The notes: generated by a model from the sequence alone, not told the origin. 8,420 bases of DNA from Pontiella desulfatans (GCA_029287275.1 JARFRL010000139.1:1-8420), one strand, 5' to 3'; positions 1 through 7,255 are shown, counted from the first letter of the stretch. Program-made: numbers and translations.

Positions 1-356
1 AGATTGAGGGAGAAGCAGAAGTAGTTCACGCACCAGCCGATGACCGCGGCGTAGAAGAGGTTGATGCCGAAGAACGCGACGACGGGCATCCACCAGCCGA
101 GCGGTTCCCACAGCGGATGAACGCGGGCGAAGGCGAGTGGCGGAGAGGCTTTTTCGCGGTGGCCGAGGGCGTACTCGAGAATCATCAGCGGAACGCCGGC
201 GACGATCAGCGCGACGACGTAGGGAACGAGAAACGCGCCGCCGCCGTTTTCATAGGCCATGTAGCCGAAGCGCCAAATGTTTCCGAGCCCGACCGCCGAT
301 CCAATGGCGGCCAGCAGAAAACCAACCTTGCTGCCCCACAGACTCCGATTCGCCAT
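1..356 (-). CDS. Sodium-coupled transporter, NSS (LeuT-like) family, N-terminal part
   Basis: This is the first 118 codons of a sodium:neurotransmitter symporter family protein; the rest lies beyond the left edge (the family is usually about 450-500 residues). These inner-membrane carriers couple Na+ entry to uptake of amino acids or related solutes. TM1 (about residues 8-30) carries the unwound-helix signature GSAVGLGNIWRF; A21 and N26 correspond to Na+-site residues of LeuT and R29 to its extracellular-gate arginine. ENGGGAFLVPY (36-46) opens TM2, followed by GVPLMILEYALG (54-65). A third hydrophobic segment spans about 91-116, with Tyr102 near the substrate-site tyrosine of TM3. The ATG at 356 is the only usable start after the infA stop, because just four non-start codons lie between. 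It has only a weak Shine-Dalgarno, so translation may depend on coupling to infA 12 bp upstream. The family call is firm; the substrate cannot be read from this part. Confidence 0.9.
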   Translation of the reverse strand, partial: MANRSLWGSKVGFLLAAIGSAVGLGNIWRFGYMAYENGGGAFLVPYVVALIVAGVPLMILEYALGHREKASPPLAFARVHPLWEPLGWWMPVVAFFGINLFYAAVIGWCVNYFCFSLN

Positions 357-368
357 GGCGCGTGTCCG

Positions 369-590
369 CTAGTTGCGGTGACGGAAGGTGATGCGGCCTT
401 TTTCCAGGTCGTAGGGGGAAATTTCGACGGTGACTTTGTCGCCCACGGCGATGCGGATGAAGTGCTTGCGCATCTTGCCGGAAATGTGCGCGAGAATCTC
501 GTGTCCATTTTCCAGTTCAACTCGGTACATGGTGGCGGGCAGTACTTTTTTAACCACGCCTTCCGCTTCGATTGATTCCTCTTTAGCCAT
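369..590 (-). CDS. infA: Translation initiation factor IF-1
   Basis: IF-1 is a single OB-fold protein that binds the 30S ribosomal A site and, with IF-2 and IF-3, directs initiator tRNA selection. The 73-residue product matches the normal family length (about 72). It carries the family wording throughout: MAKEESIEAEG at the N terminus, MYRVELENGHEILAHISGKM (21-40), and GDKVTVEISPYDLEKGRITF near the end. The ATG at 590 is preceded by AAAGGAG at 596-602 with 5-nt spacing, an excellent ribosome site. The gene is not in a ribosomal-protein operon here: a thioredoxin-like gene lies 89 bp upstream and a transporter gene 12 bp downstream on the same strand. The stop is TAG. No anomaly is visible. 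Confidence 0.98.
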   Translation of the reverse strand: MAKEESIEAEGVVKKVLPATMYRVELENGHEILAHISGKMRKHFIRIAVGDKVTVEISPYDLEKGRITFRHRN

Positions 591-595
591 AAATA

Positions 596-602
596 CTCCT
601 TT
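596..602 (-). promoter_or_regulatory. Strong ribosome binding site of infA
   Basis: On the minus strand this reads AAAGGAG, five bases before the infA ATG. It is the strongest Shine-Dalgarno in the window, as expected for a highly translated initiation factor. Confidence 0.85.
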
Positions 603-620
603 AAAAATCAGAAAGGGAGC

Positions 621-648
621 ATGCTACACGCATATGTTCGCTTTGCAA
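621..648 (-). promoter_or_regulatory. Candidate sigma-70 promoter for infA
   Basis: On the minus strand a TTGCAA -35-like box (643-648) is followed after 16 bases by TAGCAT (621-626), matching four of six positions of each consensus. Transcription would begin near 612-615, giving a short leader containing the strong ribosome site. The 89-bp gap upstream leaves room for an own promoter. This is inference from consensus matching only. Confidence 0.35.
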
Positions 649-679
649 CCCAAACCATAGGCGCTTTTGGGCCGCGCCC

Positions 680-1204
680 TCAACGGCCGTAGATCTTACG
701 CAACTGGGCGGACAGGATGTCCAACTCGTTCTGACTGATGGAAGGCGTCGCCTTTTCGAGGGCGCCAAAATAATGGGCCAATTCGTTCGGCTTGACCGGG
801 AACCCCGTGTTCCCTTTGTCTCCGTTCGTGAAGGAAGTAGCGATCACGTCTCCGTCCGGCTTGGCGATCGCCCAAGAAGGCCCGCCGGGTTTGGCGAACC
901 GGCTGAAGACGTCCTTTCCATCCGGCATGTCGTTAATGTTGATGGAAACCACCACGTAATACGCGCCCAGAATGGTTTCCACCTCCGGCGTGTGATGATA
1001 GCGATCCATCATCCGACAGTAGCCGCACTCCGGCCACCCGGACTTTAGAAACAGCAGCTTCGATTCCGCGACCGCCTGTTTCGTCGCCGCCGCGACCAGC
1101 TCCTCCGCCGCGTTTGGCGGATAACCGACTCCGGCTTCTTCGGCGCCCGCGAGATTTACCGCGAGCATCAACAAAACACCCATCCACTTCAGCCCTTCAA
1201 CCAT
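680..1204 (-). CDS. Exported thioredoxin-like protein with CGYC motif
   Basis: A 174-residue thioredoxin-fold protein, probably periplasmic. Residues 1-21 form a signal peptide: a short start with Lys6, a hydrophobic core GVLLMLAVNLAG, and cleavage likely after Ala21. The fold begins with KLLFLKSGWPEC, and C60-G-Y-C63 is the redox motif at the start of the first core helix, in place of the WCGPC of true thioredoxins. GGPSWAI (107-113) supplies the cis-proline loop (Pro109), and SWAIAKPDGDVI is the following strand pair. The ORF runs upstream to a TTG at 1267 and an ATG at 1234, but I chose the ATG at 1204: it has AGGGGG at 1211-1216 with 6-nt spacing, and it puts a proper signal peptide at the N terminus. 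A disulfide oxidoreductase role follows from the fold; substrate and partner are unknown. It lies between acs and infA, which do not suggest a function. Confidence 0.8.
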   Translation of the reverse strand: MVEGLKWMGVLLMLAVNLAGAEEAGVGYPPNAAEELVAAATKQAVAESKLLFLKSGWPECGYCRMMDRYHHTPEVETILGAYYVVVSININDMPDGKDVFSRFAKPGGPSWAIAKPDGDVIATSFTNGDKGNTGFPVKPNELAHYFGALEKATPSISQNELDILSAQLRKIYGR

Positions 1205-1210
1205 TTCACG

Positions 1211-1216
1211 CCCCCT
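1211..1216 (-). promoter_or_regulatory. Ribosome binding site deciding the start of the thioredoxin-like gene
   Basis: The minus strand reads AGGGGG six bases before the ATG at 1204. The two alternative upstream starts (ATG at 1234, TTG at 1267) lack a comparable site, so this element supports the shorter form that begins with the signal peptide. Confidence 0.65.
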
Positions 1217-1284
1217 GTTTAACGCGCCGTTCATCCGGCGAAACACAGAGCGTACGAAACGGCCCAAGAAACGAAAAGATATTG

Positions 1285-1324
1285 CCGCGAAAAAAGCGCG
1301 TTCCTCTTCCGCGGGGTTTCGCGG
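1285..1324 (-). terminator. Hairpin just after acs, possible terminator
   Basis: Read on the minus strand, CCGCGAAA (1324-1317) and TTTCGCGG (1292-1285) are a perfect 8-bp inverted repeat starting one base after the acs stop codon. Inside it a second small stem, CGCG/CGCG (1310-1313 with 1297-1300), closes a 9-base loop. No continuous U tract follows; the next bases are CAATATCTTTTC. It could end the acs transcript inefficiently or protect its 3' end from decay. Confidence 0.4.
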
Positions 1325-1325
1325 T

Positions 1326-3275
1326 TTAAATCTTTTCCCGCCGCTCGATCAACAACTCCACCACGGAAGGATCGGCCAAGGTCGAGATGTCGCCAAGATC
1401 GCCTGTTTCTTGGCTCGCGATCTTGCGCAGGATGCGACGCATGATTTTCCCCGAGCGGGTTTTCGGCAAACCGGGCGTGATCAGAATCTGGTCGGGCACC
1501 GCGATCGGACCGATATGCGTGCGCACCTCGTTCCGCAACTCCCCGATCAATTCCGCGTCGGCGTCGAACCCTTCCTTGAGAATGACGTACGCGAAAATGC
1601 CTTGGCCCTTCACCTCGTGCGGGAAGCCGACCACCGCGGCCTCGGCGCACCCCGGGTGGCTGACCAACGCGGACTCCACCTCCGCGGTGCCCATCCGATG
1701 TCCGGAAACGTTGATCACGTCGTCCACGCGGCCGGTGATCCAATAATAGCCATCCTCGTCGCGGCGGCATCCGTCGCCCGTGAGATAGTAGCCGGGGAAG
1801 GGATCGAGATAGGTCTGGGCGAAGCGCTCGTGATCGCCCTGAATGGTGCGCGCCATGGCGGGCCACGGGCTTTTGACCGCGAGCAGACCGGACACGCCAT
1901 TCCCCTCGATTTCCTGGCCTTGATCGTCCAGCAGCACCGGAACAATTCCGAAAAACGGGAAGGTCGCGGAACCGGGCTTGGTACGCGTCGCTCCGGGCAA
2001 TGGCGTGATCATGATGCCGCCGGTCTCCGTCTGCCACCACGTGTCGACGATGTTGCACCGCCCCTCGCCCACCACGTCGTGATACCAGTTCCAGCTTTCG
2101 GGATTGATCGGCTCGCCCACGGAGCCCAACACGCGCAGACTGGAGCGGTCGTATCTCTTCACGAACTCGTCGCCCAACCGCGCGACGGCGCGGATGGCGG
2201 TTGGCGCGGTATAGAACTGGGTGATCTTGTGGCGCTCGACCATGTCCCAGTAGCGGCCCGCGTCGGGATAGGTTGGAACGGACTCGAACATCACCGTCGT
2301 CGCTCCGTTGGCCAGCGGGCCGTAAACCACGTAACTGTGCCCCGTGATCCAACCGATGTCCGCGACGCACGCGAAGACGTCGTCCTCGCGGTAGTCGAAC
2401 ACGTAGCGGTGCGTGAGCATCGTGTAGAGCAGATAGCCCGCGCTCGTGTGCGAGATGCCCTTGGGCTTGCCGGTGGAGCCGGAGGTGTAGAGCAGAAACA
2501 GCGTGTCCTCGGAATCCATGTGCTCGACCGGGCAGTAGGGCCGCTCGCTCTTCATCGCCTCGCCCAGATCGATATCGCGCGGTTCATAGAACGGGACCTT
2601 GCTTCCGGTGTGACGAACCATGAACACGTGCTCCACCGTCGGGCAGGCCATGACCGCCTCGTCGACCGGCCGTTTCAGAGGAATCACTTTCCGGCCGCGC
2701 CGGCCTTCGTCCGCGGTGATGACCGCTTTGCAGCGCGCGTCTTGAATTCGATCGCGCAGCGCCTCGGCGCTGAATCCCGCGAAGACCACGTTGTGCACCG
2801 CGCCGATCCGCGCGCAGGCCAGCATCGCGAAGGCGGCCTCGGGAATCATCGGCATGTAGATCGCGACGCGGTCGCCCTTTCGAATCCCGTTATGCCGAAG
2901 CACGTTGGCCAGCTTGCAGACCTCGCGGTGCAGCTCGCGGTAGGTGATTTCGCGGACGTCGCCGGGCTCGTCGCCTTCCCAGAGAATCGCGACCTTCTCG
3001 CCGCGGGTTCCCAGATGCCGGTCGACGCAGTTGTGACAAACGTTCAGCTTGCCGCCAAGGAACCAGGCGACCATCCCGTTCGAGAAGTCGCAATCCATCA
3101 CCTGCGTGAATTTATGAAACCAGTCGATCTGAATCTCGGCCTGCCCGCCCCAGAAGGCCTCGGGATTCGCGACGCTTTGGGCGTACATTTTTTCATAGCT
3201 CGCGAAGGTGGGATAATACGCGCCCTCGCTGACCCGCGGCGGCGGCGCGAAAGAACCGTTGGCTTGATCCGTCAT
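1326..3275 (-). CDS. acs: Acetyl-CoA synthetase (AMP-forming)
   Basis: Acs converts acetate, ATP and CoA to acetyl-CoA, AMP and pyrophosphate through an acetyl-adenylate, in the cytoplasm. The 649 residues are full length. The N-terminal Acs region (about 20-85) includes FWGGQAEIQIDWF. The phosphate-binding loop YTSGSTGKPKG is at 263-273, GSVGEPINPE at 384-393 and DTWWQTETGG at 411-420. T311, V386 and W414 coincide with the acetate-pocket residues of Salmonella Acs, and the pocket Trp points to acetate rather than a longer acid. YYLTGDG, then GRVDDVINVSGHRMGTAEVE, mark the hinge and mobile C-terminal domain, and PKTRSGK places the catalytic lysine at 610, the residue acetylated by Pat-type enzymes in relatives. 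The ATG at 3275 is preceded by CGGAG. No acetylase, deacetylase or acetate permease is in view, so it appears as a stand-alone gene. Confidence 0.97.
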   Translation of the reverse strand: MTDQANGSFAPPPRVSEGAYYPTFASYEKMYAQSVANPEAFWGGQAEIQIDWFHKFTQVMDCDFSNGMVAWFLGGKLNVCHNCVDRHLGTRGEKVAILWEGDEPGDVREITYRELHREVCKLANVLRHNGIRKGDRVAIYMPMIPEAAFAMLACARIGAVHNVVFAGFSAEALRDRIQDARCKAVITADEGRRGRKVIPLKRPVDEAVMACPTVEHVFMVRHTGSKVPFYEPRDIDLGEAMKSERPYCPVEHMDSEDTLFLLYTSGSTGKPKGISHTSAGYLLYTMLTHRYVFDYREDDVFACVADIGWITGHSYVVYGPLANGATTVMFESVPTYPDAGRYWDMVERHKITQFYTAPTAIRAVARLGDEFVKRYDRSSLRVLGSVGEPINPESWNWYHDVVGEGRCNIVDTWWQTETGGIMITPLPGATRTKPGSATFPFFGIVPVLLDDQGQEIEGNGVSGLLAVKSPWPAMARTIQGDHERFAQTYLDPFPGYYLTGDGCRRDEDGYYWITGRVDDVINVSGHRMGTAEVESALVSHPGCAEAAVVGFPHEVKGQGIFAYVILKEGFDADAELIGELRNEVRTHIGPIAVPDQILITPGLPKTRSGKIMRRILRKIASQETGDLGDISTLADPSVVELLIERREKI

Positions 3276-3302
3276 GATATATCTCCGTTTGAACGCGAAG
3301 AT

Positions 3303-3332
3303 ATAGTATTAACATGATCGGCTTTTAGGTAA
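3303..3332 (-). promoter_or_regulatory. Candidate promoter of acs
   Basis: In the 96-bp gap between pilT and acs, the minus strand has an AT-rich patch with TACTAT (3303-3308), a fair -10 box. Eighteen bases upstream is only a poor -35 match, TTACCT (3327-3332). The start would fall near 3295, about 20 bases before the acs ATG. The call rests on consensus resemblance; I saw no -24/-12 sigma-54 pattern. Confidence 0.3.
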
Positions 3333-3371
3333 AACGAATTCTCGGGGTTTGAACACCCGCGCGACGGCGGA

Positions 3372-4856
3372 TCAGACGGCCTCGCCGCGGAGCGGAATGC
3401 CGCGCTTATAGAGATTGATGTAGCGGGTGATCCGCGTCGTGAGCTCCTTCTGCTTGTTGGCCTTGGCGACCTTGAGCGCTTTCTTGGCCCATTCCGTGGC
3501 TTCTCCGAAGTGGGCGAGCTCGCCGTAGGACGCGCTGATCAGCACGAGCGTGAGGGCGTCGTTCTGTCCGGTGAGGTCCAGCAACTTCTGCGCGTATTCG
3601 AGCGATTCGTGGCCGTTGCGCTCGTCCGGGTTTTCGTCCGTCGCGAGGATCAGGATCAGCTCGCGCAACGCGGTGACGTCGCGCGGATTGATGTGCAGCT
3701 TCTTGCGCGCCTTCTCGCTTTTCGACGCGTTCTCGGACTCGTCCATCTGCATGTCGATGTCGTCCAAAGCGGTCAAGGAAAGGTCGAGTTCGATGTTCTC
3801 TTCCTTGAATTTCTTCTGCAGGAACGGCTTGTCGATCGCGTTGGCGTACGCCTCTTCCGGCGAGATGACTCCGCGTTGGACCAAACTCAGCAAGTCGTCC
3901 GCGAAGGTGCACATGCCGACCTTGCGACCGGTCTGCATGATGGAAGGAATCTGGTGCGTCTTGCCTTCGCGGATGTTGGCCGAGACGGCGGGAGTCACCA
4001 CGAGAATCTCGCACGAGGCGATCCGTCCGCCGCCGATGCGTTTGCAGAGGGTCTGGGCGATCACGCCTTTAAGCGAATCGGCCAACATGGAGCGGATCTG
4101 GTTTTGACGGTCCGCGGGAAATTTATCGATGATGCGATCCACGGTGGTCGAGGCGGTGTTGGTGTGCAGCGTTCCGAAAACCAAGTGGCCGGTTTCCGCG
4201 GTTTCAATCGCGATTTCCATGGTTTCGAGGTCGCGCATCTCCCCCACCAGCACGATGTCCGGATCTTCGCGCAACGCGGCGCGCAGGGCCGTCGAGAAAC
4301 TCTTGGTATGCACGTGCACCTCGCGCTGGTTGACGAGGCAACCTAGCGAGCGGTGCTTGAATTCCACCGGGTCCTCGACGGTGATGAGATGCTGGCGACG
4401 CGTGCGGTTGATCAGATCGACCATCGCGGCGAGCGTGGTCGATTTGCCGCTGCCCGTCGGACCGGTCACGATGACGAGTCCTTTGTTCAAAAAACAGAAC
4501 GAGCGCACGCCTTCCGGAATGTTCAATTCCTCAAAAGTGGGAACGCGCGACGGAATCTGCCGCATGACGCAACCGATGCCCTCATGATCGAGAAAGATGT
4601 TCACGCGAAAACGGGCCGCGCCGGGCAGCTCGTACGCGAAGTCGGTATCCCAGCTTTCCTCCAACTCCTTAACGTTGCGCTCCGGAGTGAATTCATAGAG
4701 CAGCTCGCGCAACTCATCCTCCGTGAACTTCTCCGTGCCGCGCTGAAACTGCATCTCGCCGTCCACGCGGAAGCAGGGCTGGTGGTTGGTCGACAGATGA
4801 ATGTCGCTGGCGCCTTTTTCCAGCATTTCTTCAAGATACTGATCAATTCTCTTCAT
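3372..4856 (-). CDS. pilT: PilT-type pilus retraction ATPase with C-terminal TPR-like extension
   Basis: PilT is the cytoplasmic hexameric ATPase that depolymerises type IV pili and powers twitching. Residues 1-100 are the PilT N-terminal domain (GASDIHLSTNHQPCFRVDG). The ATPase core has Walker A GPTGSGKST (132-140, Lys138), the Asp box TVEDPVEF, Walker B IVLVGEMRDLETM with catalytic Glu206, and the His box GHLVFGTLHTN (223-233). NIREGKTHQIPSIMQTG (294-310) is the retraction-specific C-terminal signature, favouring PilT over PilB; GEMRD also favours PilT over PilU. The core ends near 348, where ordinary PilT stops. About 145 extra residues follow: a charged linker (350-395) and helices of TPR type (about 396-485), including LEYAQKLLDLTGQ and GEATEWAKKALKVA. 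That part is unusual for PilT and may bind a partner. The ATG at 4856 has AAGGA upstream. No other pilus gene is in view; a hybrid kinase lies 78 bp upstream on the same strand. Confidence 0.92.
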   Translation of the reverse strand: MKRIDQYLEEMLEKGASDIHLSTNHQPCFRVDGEMQFQRGTEKFTEDELRELLYEFTPERNVKELEESWDTDFAYELPGAARFRVNIFLDHEGIGCVMRQIPSRVPTFEELNIPEGVRSFCFLNKGLVIVTGPTGSGKSTTLAAMVDLINRTRRQHLITVEDPVEFKHRSLGCLVNQREVHVHTKSFSTALRAALREDPDIVLVGEMRDLETMEIAIETAETGHLVFGTLHTNTASTTVDRIIDKFPADRQNQIRSMLADSLKGVIAQTLCKRIGGGRIASCEILVVTPAVSANIREGKTHQIPSIMQTGRKVGMCTFADDLLSLVQRGVISPEEAYANAIDKPFLQKKFKEENIELDLSLTALDDIDMQMDESENASKSEKARKKLHINPRDVTALRELILILATDENPDERNGHESLEYAQKLLDLTGQNDALTLVLISASYGELAHFGEATEWAKKALKVAKANKQKELTTRITRYINLYKRGIPLRGEAV

Positions 4857-4934
4857 AGGATATCCTTAACATAACGTTCAATACCCAAGCATCTTCAATG
4901 CCACCATCCCGCGAATGGTTGTCTTTCTGCCGAA

Positions 4935-7187
4935 TCAGGACGATTTATTGATCGCGCCTTGAATCGTTCGACTCAGCTCGCGCCAATCGAGCGGTTTCGC
5001 GAGAAAGGCGGCGTGGCCCAAACGGCTCAGGTCCTCGCCGTCCACCTTTTCCATGTATCCACTGCAAAGAATCGCCGGAATGTCGGCGCGGAGCTCCAGC
5101 GCCGAACGGATCAAATCGTATCCGTTGGTTTCCGGCATGCTGTAGTCGGTCACCAGCACGTCGAAGGCGGCGGGGTCGTTTTTGAAGATTTGCAAGGCGC
5201 GGCGGCCGTTCGTCGCGGTCACGACGCCGTAGCCGAACGATTCGAGAATCTCGCGACCCATGGAAAGCACCGTTTCGTCGTCGTCCACGAACAGCACGCG
5301 GCCATGGCCTTCCGGCGTCGCCTTCTTCTTGGCGGTTTCGCGTTGCTCGGGCGTGTCCATGAGCAAGGGCAGGTAGACCGTGAACGTGGTGCCCTTTCCT
5401 TCCTCGCTCGCCACGGTGATCAGACCGCGGTGCTTGCGAACGATGCCGTGCACGATCGACAGACCGAATCCGGTTCCCTCGCCTTTTTTCTTGGTGGTGA
5501 AGTAGGGTTCGAAAACGCGCTCCATCACTTCGGGCGGCATGCCGCAACCGGTGTCCGCGACCGAGACGCACGCGTAGAATCCGGGATTGAGGTCCACCAA
5601 CCGCTCATCCGCCTTTCCATCCAGAATCTCGATTTGCTTGAGCGAAACGCTCAGCGTTCCGGCGTCCTCCTTGCCGAGCGCGTGCGCGGCGTTCGTGCAG
5701 AGATTGACCATCACCTGCTGAAGCTGCGTCGAGTCGCCGTGCACCGATCCGCAGGAGGAATCGATGTCCTTCTCGAGCGATATGTTCCGCTTCATGGTCG
5801 TCTGGACCATGCTCAAGGAGTCCTCGATGATGGGTTGAAGCTCGATCGAATGAAACGCCTGCTCCTCTTGCCGACTGAACGTTAGAATCTGCCGAACGAG
5901 TTTCGTGGCGCGATCCCCCGCTTTGACGATCTCCTTCAGATAGCCGTACACCTTGCTCTCCTCGTCGACCGAGTTCATGCAAAGCGCGACGTAACCGAGG
6001 ATCGCCGTGAGGATGTTGTTGAAATCGTGCGAGACGCCGCCGGCGAGTTCGCCGATCGCGTTCATCTTGGATTGTTGCCGCAGGTGCTTCTCGATCTCGC
6101 GTTCCTGCGTGATGTCGCGGCTGATCGCCACGTAGTTGGCCACGGCGCCCGCGGTGTCGCGGATCGGATAGATGACCGCCTCCTCGACATAAATATCGCC
6201 GTCCTTCTTTTGGTTGATCAGTTCGCCGGACCACGTCTCGCCGCCGGATATGGTGGCCCACAGCTCGTCAAAGAAGCTCTCCTCGTGCTTGCCGCTTTTG
6301 AGCAGGTCCGGATGCTGACCGACCGCTTCCGCGGACGTGTATCCGGAGTTCGTCTCGAACGCCGCGTTGACGTAGAGGATGACGCCGTCGACATCGGTGA
6401 TCATGATCGACTCGGTCGACTGCTCGACGGCGACCGCGAGCCGGCGCATCTCCCGTTCCATCTCCATGCGCTTGGTCAGATCGCGGCTGATGGAAATCAT
6501 GCCGGTCGAGCCCGCGGCGGACTCGAGGTACGGGATTTTGACGGTGTCGTGATAATACCGCGCTCCCGCGAAGTCCGTCACCCAGCCTTCGGTTTCCGAG
6601 AGCTCGCCGTTCGCGAGCACGCGCAGGTCTTCCATGTGGGCGCTTTGCGCCTGCTCGGCCGGCAGCACGTCCACGGCGGACAGCGAAACAATCTGATCGG
6701 CCTCGGAGCCGACGAAATGGGCGTAGGCCGAGTTGCATCCCAAATAGCTTCCGCGGCTGTCCTTGACGTAAATCGGATCCGGGATCGAATCAATCAGGCA
6801 GTAGAGCAGCGCCTGCTGCTCGACCAACCGGCGGCCCACCTGGATGCGCGCCAGCAACTCGCCGCTATCGAACGGCTTCTTGATGAAATCGTCCGCGCCC
6901 GCGGCGAAACCTTCCAACACGTCCTCTTTGTCGGTCTTGGCCGTGAGCAGAATCATGTAGAGCGGAATCGCGCTGTCGATCGCGCGGATCTTTCGGCAGA
7001 GTTCGATGCCGCTGATGCCGGGCATCATCCAATCGATCAGCGCGAGTTTCGGCGGATCGTCCTGTTGTAGAATCTCCCAGGCCACGTCGCCGTTTTCCGC
7101 GGCGAGCACCTCGTAGCCGGCTTTAGTGAGCGTCTTTTTCAGCAACGTACGAGAGAACGCGTTGTCCTCGGCAATCAGAATTTTCAT
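4935..7187 (-). CDS. Hybrid sensor histidine kinase, REC-PAS-PAS-HisKA-HATPase-REC
   Basis: A 750-residue soluble kinase without signal peptide or membrane segments, so it senses inside the cell. The N-terminal receiver (1-120) has acidic pair E7/D8, phospho-acceptor Asp52 in LIDWMMPG, Thr82 and Lys104. PAS1 covers about 125-240 and PAS2 about 248-365 (ITDVDGVILYVNAAFETNSG), each ending in an ISRD(L/I)T motif. HisKA has the phospho-acceptor His387 in GGVSHDFNNILTAILG. The HATPase domain shows the N box NLCTNAAHA (Asn499), G1 ADTGCGM, F box FEPYFTT and G2 GEGTGFGLS. The C-terminal receiver (about 628-748) has D635/D636, Asp681 in VTDYSMPE and Lys731. All catalytic residues are present. Phosphate probably passes from His387 to Asp681, while Asp52 would take input from another kinase. 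It has no output domain, so an unlinked partner must act. The signal is unknown. The ATG at 7187 has CGGAG upstream. Confidence 0.93.
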   Translation of the reverse strand: MKILIAEDNAFSRTLLKKTLTKAGYEVLAAENGDVAWEILQQDDPPKLALIDWMMPGISGIELCRKIRAIDSAIPLYMILLTAKTDKEDVLEGFAAGADDFIKKPFDSGELLARIQVGRRLVEQQALLYCLIDSIPDPIYVKDSRGSYLGCNSAYAHFVGSEADQIVSLSAVDVLPAEQAQSAHMEDLRVLANGELSETEGWVTDFAGARYYHDTVKIPYLESAAGSTGMISISRDLTKRMEMEREMRRLAVAVEQSTESIMITDVDGVILYVNAAFETNSGYTSAEAVGQHPDLLKSGKHEESFFDELWATISGGETWSGELINQKKDGDIYVEEAVIYPIRDTAGAVANYVAISRDITQEREIEKHLRQQSKMNAIGELAGGVSHDFNNILTAILGYVALCMNSVDEESKVYGYLKEIVKAGDRATKLVRQILTFSRQEEQAFHSIELQPIIEDSLSMVQTTMKRNISLEKDIDSSCGSVHGDSTQLQQVMVNLCTNAAHALGKEDAGTLSVSLKQIEILDGKADERLVDLNPGFYACVSVADTGCGMPPEVMERVFEPYFTTKKKGEGTGFGLSIVHGIVRKHRGLITVASEEGKGTTFTVYLPLLMDTPEQRETAKKKATPEGHGRVLFVDDDETVLSMGREILESFGYGVVTATNGRRALQIFKNDPAAFDVLVTDYSMPETNGYDLIRSALELRADIPAILCSGYMEKVDGEDLSRLGHAAFLAKPLDWRELSRTIQGAINKSS

Positions 7188-7255
7188 CTAAAGATCTCCG
7201 GGCATGACCGATGGAAACCCGTTATTGAGCTTCATCAGCGATTCCATGGAGCGAG

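Noticed and set aside
117..575. A 152-codon plus-strand frame across the transporter start and infA
   Set aside because: It overlaps two confidently identified minus-strand genes and their ribosome site, and has no recognisable sequence.
1205..1267. Upstream extension of the thioredoxin-like gene to the TTG at 1267 or ATG at 1234
   Set aside because: The extension would put an Arg-rich stretch before the signal peptide and lacks a ribosome site; the ATG at 1204 has both.
1410..3317. A 635-codon open frame on the plus strand antisense to acs
   Set aside because: It lies opposite a certain acs gene, has low-complexity His/Arg/Ala/Asp-rich content typical of a shadow frame in GC-rich DNA, and shows no recognisable domain.
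3321..3371. A possible terminator after pilT (GGGT/ACCC stem)
   Set aside because: It is a four-pair stem with no adjacent U run, not distinguishable from chance.
3510..4346. A 278-codon plus-strand frame opposite pilT
   Set aside because: It is a shadow of the pilT codons; the pilT frame carries every ATPase motif and this frame none.
4857..4934. A possible terminator between the kinase and pilT genes (ACCAT/ATGGT stem)
   Set aside because: The stem is only five A/T-containing pairs with a seven-base loop and no U tract, too weak to separate the two genes.
4959..7070. Plus-strand frames of 308 and 347 codons opposite the kinase
   Set aside because: These are composition-driven shadows of a complete kinase gene, with no family motif.
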